Origin: Hofstenia miamia
Lineage: Eukaryota; Xenacoelomorpha; Acoela
Assembly: GCA_004352715.1 (NCBI GenBank)
Contig: SCFE01000024.1
Span: 625,457-689,456, forward strand
Direction of reading: 5' to 3'
DNA length: 64,000 nucleotides
Positions 58,704 through 64,000 of the stretch are shown here, piece by piece. Position numbers and translations under genes: made by a program. Positions within the stretch are counted from its first letter, which is position 1. Each line of letters begins with the position of its first letter. The notes below the pieces were generated by a model, which ran no database searches, had not been told where the DNA came from, and saw only the letters and a program-made list of their open reading frames with translations.

Positions 58704-59443
58704 TCATTCTGTGTGAATATCCAGCATTATATACAGCTTTCCAGTCCCAGTAAATTCTATTATTTGACCTTGCTCACTACAAAACCTTATGTTTATTCTA
58801 TCAATGTATGATCTTGACACTGGTTTATACATTGGATTTCACTTTCTGAGATGTATTATTGGAATTGTACTCAGTTTGGCAAATTGTGTTAACAACAATG
58901 GGGATTTATCCAAAAGGGGTAATTGATTGCTACCAACAAATTGAGGTTCTACAACATCAGATCAGATTGTACCATTAAAACATGATTTCTACCATATATG
59001 TCGTGTTCATAGCTGGCATCAGTTGTTGTATTTGAATAAATTTTTTCATAAAATCCTAACATTTCACCAGCCTGGTCTAAATCCACCTCATATTCCAACT
59101 TGTTTGTTGCTTGTAAGCTTCTACCAAGCAATTTAAATTGTACTGAAACACTTTCAGGTGTAAGAATAGAGTTTATATCTTTATAAAAGTCCTCAAAGCT
59201 TTGCTTATGCCCTGAATAAAACCACAAACAAATTTTGGTTCCATCTTTTTTGTGCAAAACTCACCACTGGTGTTTAAGATTAAGAAATTTTGATGGGTAC
59301 ACAATATCAATAACTGCTATATCACATGCATTATTAATCAGTTCATTCAAATACATAGTAAATTCGCCCAACCCCACTGGGCGACACAATCCATCTTCTC
59401 CACATCTGTCAGATACTAGCATTGCAAGAACAATTAATTGCAT
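58704..59443 (-). pseudogene. Polinton/adintovirus-associated protein, copy 1, degenerate
   Basis: Starts at ATG 59443 (MQLIVLAMLVSDRCGEDGLC). It contains LGEFTMYLNEL and VIDIVYPSKF, a stop after LKHQW, then YSGHKQSFEDFYKDINSIL and YGRNHVLMVQSD. A frameshift leads to VVEPQFVGSNQLPLLDKSPL, NPMYKPVSRSYIDRI and a final TGKLYIMLDIHTE with TGA at 58704-58706. The scheme (FxxxLP-like start, IxYP, SxxxLIxxIN, VEPQxVGxxxxPLL, YxPV, G..V.F..G) is that of a protein commonly encoded by Polinton/Maverick and adintovirus elements; its role there is not settled. It is the tandem paralogue of 59771-60498. Confidence 0.6.
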
Positions 59444-59489
59444 GGTAATCTATACATTTCCCATCAATCAAGAGAGTCCTCAAGTTTAA

Positions 59490-59770
59490 AGCATGCATAT
59501 TTATTAAGTTAAAGTGAAAACTATTTACAAATATGTTTAAAAATCAAAAATTTTATTACCTCACACAAGAAATTATTGCCAAATTGATAAAATACAAATG
59601 TATTTTATAATGTGGCATGTGAAGTGATGGAAATTAATGTTTTGCTAGTGAAATAAAAAATGAACAATCAATTTATTATGCACTATTCACAAAATACATC
59701 AATGCAAAAGCATTATGATTAGTTTCCAATTGACAATACCATTAACTTTTTATGCTTTTTCTCCATTTGT
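59490..59770. other. Spacer between tandem copies
   Basis: AT-rich spacer of about 300 bp with no gene. Comparable spacing follows copy 2. Confidence 0.5.
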
Positions 59771-60498
59771 TCAAATATTAAGTGTGATATACAATTGTCC
59801 TGTACCACCAAATCTCACCAGATAGCCTTGCTTGGTACAAAATTTCATGGTTATTCTGTTGATATATGATTTTGAAACTGGTTTATACATCAGATTTTGT
59901 TTTTTATGGTGTATGACAGGGATGGTATTCATTTATTCTTTATATGTTAGCAATAGGGGGCATTTATCCAACACAGGCAAACAAGTACTACCAACATGTC
60001 GAGGTTCTACAATGTCTGTGTGTATCATTACAATATGATTTTTGCCAAAAATATCACAGTTGTAATTGGCCATTTTTACTGTTTCTCAATATATATTTCT
60101 GTAAAAGTCTAGTAGATTTCCAGCTTGGGCCAAGCCTATTTCATATTGTGAATCATCTTTACCATTAATAAATTGTGAAACATTCCAAATTTTAATGAAA
60201 TACCATAGGGGTCTAACATGTAATTTATATATTCATAGAGTTCATGAAAGCTTTGCTTATGCCCTGAATAAATTTCCAATCGGGTTATGTTTCCATCTTT
60301 ATCCTTTAAAGTCCATGTCTGGTGTTTAAGATTAAGAAATTTTGATGGGTAACCAAAATTAATTAACACAACCTCACATGCATTATATATCTGCTTGTCC
60401 AAATACATTGTAAATTCATTCAATCCATCTGGGCGACATACACCAGGCTTCCAAAATTTTTCAGATAATAATTTTACAATAACCATTATGTATACCAC
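59771..60498 (-). pseudogene. Polinton/adintovirus-associated protein, copy 2, degenerate
   Basis: ATG at 60498. Its 120-codon intact N-terminal piece includes CRPDGLNEFTMYLDKQ, INFGYPSKFLNLKHQ and IYSGHKQSFHELYEYINYML. A frameshift near FGMFHN is followed by IGLAQAGNLLDFYRNIY, FGKNHIVMIHTDIVEPRHVG, STCLPVLDKCPLLL, YKPVSKSYINRITMKFC and the end at TGA 59771-59773. About 240 codons, somewhat shorter than the 300-plus usual for the family. It matches copy 1 in every block, so the pair arose by tandem duplication before decay. Confidence 0.62.
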
Positions 60499-60576
60499 CT
60501 GTCTATGAGTGAACTTGTAATGTAATGTCTATGTATTTTATTAAATTGTACATGCGTTTTTTATCAAATACAACTT

Positions 60577-61026
60577 TTATATAATTTTATTAAGACCATT
60601 ATCACATAAAAAGTCATTAATAAATGGTAAATTGGTAAACACAAGCACTTCTGGTATTTTATTAAGAAATAAAAATGCATGAAATATACAGTAAGCACCA
60701 CATATCAGAGATGTTCCTTGTAATCATGTTTTTCTATCACCCTCATAAACGTGAAATCCTGGATAGGTGATGTGACAATAGTGTTCAATGTCAGGATAAT
60801 GTTTTAAGGGATGTGCAAGAGAATCTTTGAAAATTTAGTCACCATTGCCATCTCGTAAAATCAACAGCCAATGTGTACCAAGGTGATTGGTGGATTTGCA
60901 TTTTCAATAAAAAATTAGCCTTGAACCAAAACTTGGTTGGATATCATCCAAGGCATGTACACCATAAAATTGAAAGCAGAGTGAGGGATTTAGTAATGAA
61001 ATGCATCTAATCTCATCAGCACTCAT
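60577..61026 (-). pseudogene. Adenain-type cysteine protease (Polinton PRO), three in-frame stops
   Basis: A single uninterrupted frame of 150 codons with three internal stops. It reads FYGVHALDDIQPSFG, then the catalytic His in GTHWLLIL, the acidic residue region KDSLAHPLKHYP, the oxyanion Gln in LQGTS and the nucleophile Cys in ICGAYCIFHAFLF. This order (His, Asp, Gln, Cys) and spacing match the maturation protease of Polintons and adenoviruses, which processes capsid proteins. All catalytic residues survive although stops precede the Cys. Its ATG overlaps the previous ORF's stop by one base (TAATG), as in compact viral gene arrays. Confidence 0.78.
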
Positions 61027-61286
61027 TAGATGTTAAAATAATTGTAAAGCCTCCAATGTCTAAATTTAACGTAGAGCCAAAACAATACAGATGGAAGATG
61101 GCCTAAAATTGGTAAATTACACCAAAATCTGTAAAATATCGGATATCCATTGCCAATTCCAAATTTAACAAAACCATAGCTATCATGGTAAATTGCATGT
61201 ATTCTGAACAATTTTGACCATTTCAAAAGCAAGTATAGCATCGAATTATCAATACCAATCAATCCTCCATTGGGGTTCATTTGCAA
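61026..61286 (-). pseudogene. Unidentified ORF directly upstream of the Polinton-like protease
   Basis: An 86-codon open piece from MQMNPNGGLIGIDN to LYNYFNI, hydrophobic, ending in the TAA that overlaps the protease start. In-frame sequence continues upstream through a stop (KVLQMNPN region), so it is likely the C-terminal part of a longer broken gene, perhaps a capsid-related one by its position. No family motif is recognised. Confidence 0.4.
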
Positions 61287-61353
61287 AACTTTTCAACACT
61301 GACATTGTGTATACTGTGTTTCTGTAATAGATAGTTTGCAACATGTGCAAACT

Positions 61354-61614
61354 TTAAATGAGTGCCTTTGGTAGAGTGAATACGACCTTCCACTGCATGA
61401 ATTTCATGTGTGGGGCAGGCCTTACCCCATAGATGTATCCATGTAAAAACCTTTCAGTATTTCTTAACAGGCTTGGATAAGATTGTTCAAAATATGGACA
61501 AGTTGGTTTGTTATGTAAAAGTAAGTTTAATGAAATTAAGGTTAAATTGTACCTGATCACGGAAGTGTTCAGGAATGCCTGAACGGGACTTGAAGAACTA
61601 CTGACAGAAAGCAA
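61354..61614 (-). pseudogene. Unidentified ORF remnant in the Polinton-like block
   Basis: An 86-codon ORF (MLSVSSSSSPVQAFLN to FTLPKALI). A second frame over the same bases reads WGKACPTHEIHAVEGR and FAHVANYLLQKHSIHNVSV, so the original frame is unclear. Unassigned. Confidence 0.3.
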
Positions 61615-62156
61615 AATAGTTGAAGCTAGTTGTTACTGTCATTTTTATCTCAACAGTAAGCATGAGAAGTATTTGAAAGATTTTACAAAAATCAAATCTT
61701 CCAATAAAATGCTTAGCTATTTATATATACGTCAAACATGGCAATATCTTTATCACAAACTGTCTCCATAACAGGCAAGCACATTTACCCATAGATGTGT
61801 TAATATCCGAGGATTTTCATATTTCACAATAGGTTTGGAAATTTTTTTAACAATTTGGACAAAATCGACTCTATTTAAATGGATGAAATGGGCATTTTAC
61901 ATATAATTTTTGCATAAACATAAATTATAAATGAAATGTTGAAAAATGTAATCGTGGATTTACAAGGGTGCCCCCCCCTCAAAAACTATCTAAACACTAT
62001 ATGAAATTGAGATGTTCAATGTGAATATCGTGATAAAAAACTAATTTTTAGTGACTTTTCATAAAAGAATCCATTTTTTTTAAATCTTTCTGTGGGCACA
62101 GTGGGTAAGAAACAAAAGTAAAAAGCAATATTGATCATACTAAAACAATGCATTTT
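61615..62156. other. AT-rich spacer with a lone hAT-like end
   Basis: Near 61953-61980 a GTGGATTTACAAGGGTGCCC stretch followed by a C-run resembles hAT ends in this window (compare 62731-63115), but no partner was found. Confidence 0.4.
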
Positions 62157-62560
62157 CTAAAATGGAAGAGCATGAGAAATCAAATATGGGATCAGAAAAA
62201 TCATAAAATTTTGTACATTCTGGCAATTTAGAAAAATTAAAACTGGAGGATGCTTTCTTCTTAAGATTTCGACAATCAGGCACCTGGTTGTATTCATTGA
62301 AATTATTATCAGGCATCTATTTGTTAACAATATCACCAAATGTAATTGGAAACTAAGAAAGCCCATATTAACTTGTCTGAGTTTTGCCAATTTCATTTGT
62401 CTAAATAAACATTTAAATTTTGTCATAGACATTGTTTGCATCTACAGTGATTTGAATACTAGGGTAAACAAACTGGAATGCTATTCGGAATTCAATCTTA
62501 GTTTCATGAGGATGAATAGTTTTTAAGAGTTAATTAATATCTTTCTTGAAAATTTCCAAC
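62157..62560 (-). pseudogene. Unidentified decayed coding remnant
   Basis: Two frames look partly coding: a 94-codon ORF at 62157-62441, and an alternative frame reading HPHETKIEFRIAFQFVYPS and CRNLKKKASSSFNFSKLPEC through several stops. It may be a further gene of the Polinton-like block. Function unknown. Confidence 0.25.
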
Positions 62561-62730
62561 ATATTTAATAATCAAAAGTTAATAAGGAATATTGTTTTCA
62601 CTCATACAACATTGGGGCCTACTGTGACACATTTATTGTACATGTATCTATAATTAAAAGTTAAAATCCATGTATATTGGTAGTCTATATTGCAATAAGA
62701 TAAACACAGAAAATCACCACATCACTTAGT

Positions 62731-63115
62731 CAGTGCCGGATTAATATGGCGCGGGGCCTGTAGCAGTCTCCTTTGATGTAAGGATAACGATTGAAATTTA
62801 TTTACTTATCTACATGCTGACAACAGAAAAATAAAAAAGTCTAATACAAACCTTTATTTCCAAAGAAATTAAAAACAAATAAAAACGGAAGTTACAAAAT
62901 GCTATATTTATTTTCCATTTAAGGAGGTCAAGATATTCTTAAATTAACATTAGTTATTTTTTTAGCTATTTTTATTTTTTCATGTTTAATACATTCTCTG
63001 TTGGAAAATCTTTTTTTATAATGGAATGTCAAATTTTTTGGCCAGGTGTGGGGCCTCTGTGAAGCGTGGGGCCCGTAGCAGGTGCTACATCTGCTACTAG
63101 GTAAATCCACCACTG
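62731..63115. mobile_element. Non-autonomous hAT-type element, 385 bp
   Basis: The left end CAGTGCCGGATTAA and right end read inward CAGTGGTGGATTTACC are hAT-like. Flanking 8-mers are CACTTAGT (62723-62730) and CACTTAAT (63116-63123), seven of eight identical. Subterminal GGGGCC(T/C)GTAGCAG words occur near both ends. No coding capacity. Confidence 0.8.
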
Positions 63116-63123
63116 CACTTAAT

Positions 63124-64000
63124 AAAATTTCTTGAATAAATTAGCATAGCCAGATAAACCAAATAAGGAATTATTCATCCATTCCAAACCTGTCTAAAAC
63201 CTAAAGAAAAGATATAAATCAATTTTAGCAAATTCAAGATGTTTTCGATGAGGCCGAAGTTTGAATAAAAATATGTTTATTTTATTTATTAATCTTAGTA
63301 ATAATATTCATCATATCCTACTCATAAATAGTGATTTTGTATGGAGTCTTAGCTACCATAAATAAAGTTTGCGATATTAGAGATGCCTGATAAAAACTTC
63401 ACTATAACTGTTTGTTCAATGTGAGATCCAAAATATCCACCTTTCAAATCTTTCTAAATTTGAAGAGAGGACAGAATTTTATCAATTCTCTTGAGCTCAT
63501 ATTCTTTAACCTCGTGCTTTTCCGAATCAGAATTGCATAGTTTTATCATTGTTAACTTTTTTTACAAAATTTTGTTTCTGATCTACTGTGTGGAAGAGGT
63601 CTGAAGTGGAACAGCGAGTTTAGAAGATGCTTGTACCTACTATTTGGTTCCTGGTTCTTCCTGCACCCCTAGGCACTTGGAGAATCCAAGCAGGCTTTCT
63701 GCTGGGAGGGAGACCATTCTCACTGCAGTACAAGTTCAGTACTTGACAAAACGTATCAATTGACCAAACGATCATTTCCTGTCAGGGATTGTTTTGAGTT
63801 AGCATTCAAATGTGCCAAAGAAACGAGTGAGCTTTGCAAATATGGCAAAATCATGGGATCAAAGAGAAGGGCACAGTGAAGCTTGCTCATTCTTGATTGT
63901 GCTTTAAGTAAAGAAGTCAAATTCTTTCTTTTCATGTATCTGAGAATATCTTTGTGTCAAGGCTAAAGCTTTCATCTGAAGTCAAGTCACTCTATATTTT
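63124..64000. other. Intergenic to window end, no gene recognised
   Basis: AT-rich to 63580, then a less AT-rich stretch (63590-63900) without ORF support. It may be part of an exon or UTR continuing beyond the window, but nothing supports a call. Confidence 0.4.

Overview
This is eukaryotic, almost certainly invertebrate animal, DNA. It is strongly AT-rich and full of (TA)n microsatellites. It has six runs of N, most flanked by (TA)n and two of exactly 1000 bases. Host genes are sparse, with GT-AG introns. The repeats are typical animal ones: Tc1/mariner, pogo, piggyBac, hAT, Penelope-like elements with GIY-YIG domains, an LTR retroelement and a Polinton-like remnant. A cnidarian such as Hydra or an AT-rich arthropod would fit; the sequence does not settle it.

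Layout. 1-12.4 kb: hAT MITE (1613-1848), internally deleted piggyBac-like element (6843-8139), decayed Penelope-like element family A (about 8.6-11.0 kb) and a 629-bp foldback element (11419-12047). 12.4-17.2 kb: a two-exon minus-strand gene for an SLC18B1-like 12-TM MFS transporter, the only apparently intact host gene; its intron carries a dead Tc1-like element with IR/DR termini. 17.4-31.5 kb: gene-poor, with a deleted mariner, a hAT element with a perfect 8-bp target duplication, a dispersed TCGGGT-rich repeat and gaps. 32.4-34.3 kb: third Penelope remnant and one end of a pogo-like element. 34.5-39.2 kb: minus-strand LTR retroelement remnant (one LTR, unidentified 3' ORFs, dead integrase).

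40.1-53.0 kb: a large imperfect inverted duplication. Left arm 40137-45477 and right arm 48944-52966 carry the same series in opposite orientation: tail of a GPCR gene, non-repetitive flank, Tc1-like element, Penelope-like element family B with a hammerhead ribozyme motif, and a mariner inserted inside that Penelope copy. The arms differ at many positions, so this is not simple collapse of one sequence. The right arm runs into the parent GPCR (LDL-receptor class A repeats plus 7TM), which has stops and a frameshift.

57.1-63.1 kb: a deleted mariner in (TA)n, then a decayed Polinton/adintovirus-like block on the minus strand: two tandem copies of a Polinton-associated protein, an adenain-type cysteine protease whose start codon overlaps the preceding stop (TAATG), and unidentified upstream ORFs; then a small hAT MITE. 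All mobile-element proteins seen here are broken. The points of greatest interest are the hammerhead motifs with a compensatory stem change, the inverted duplication that dates nested insertions, and the viral-type gene block.
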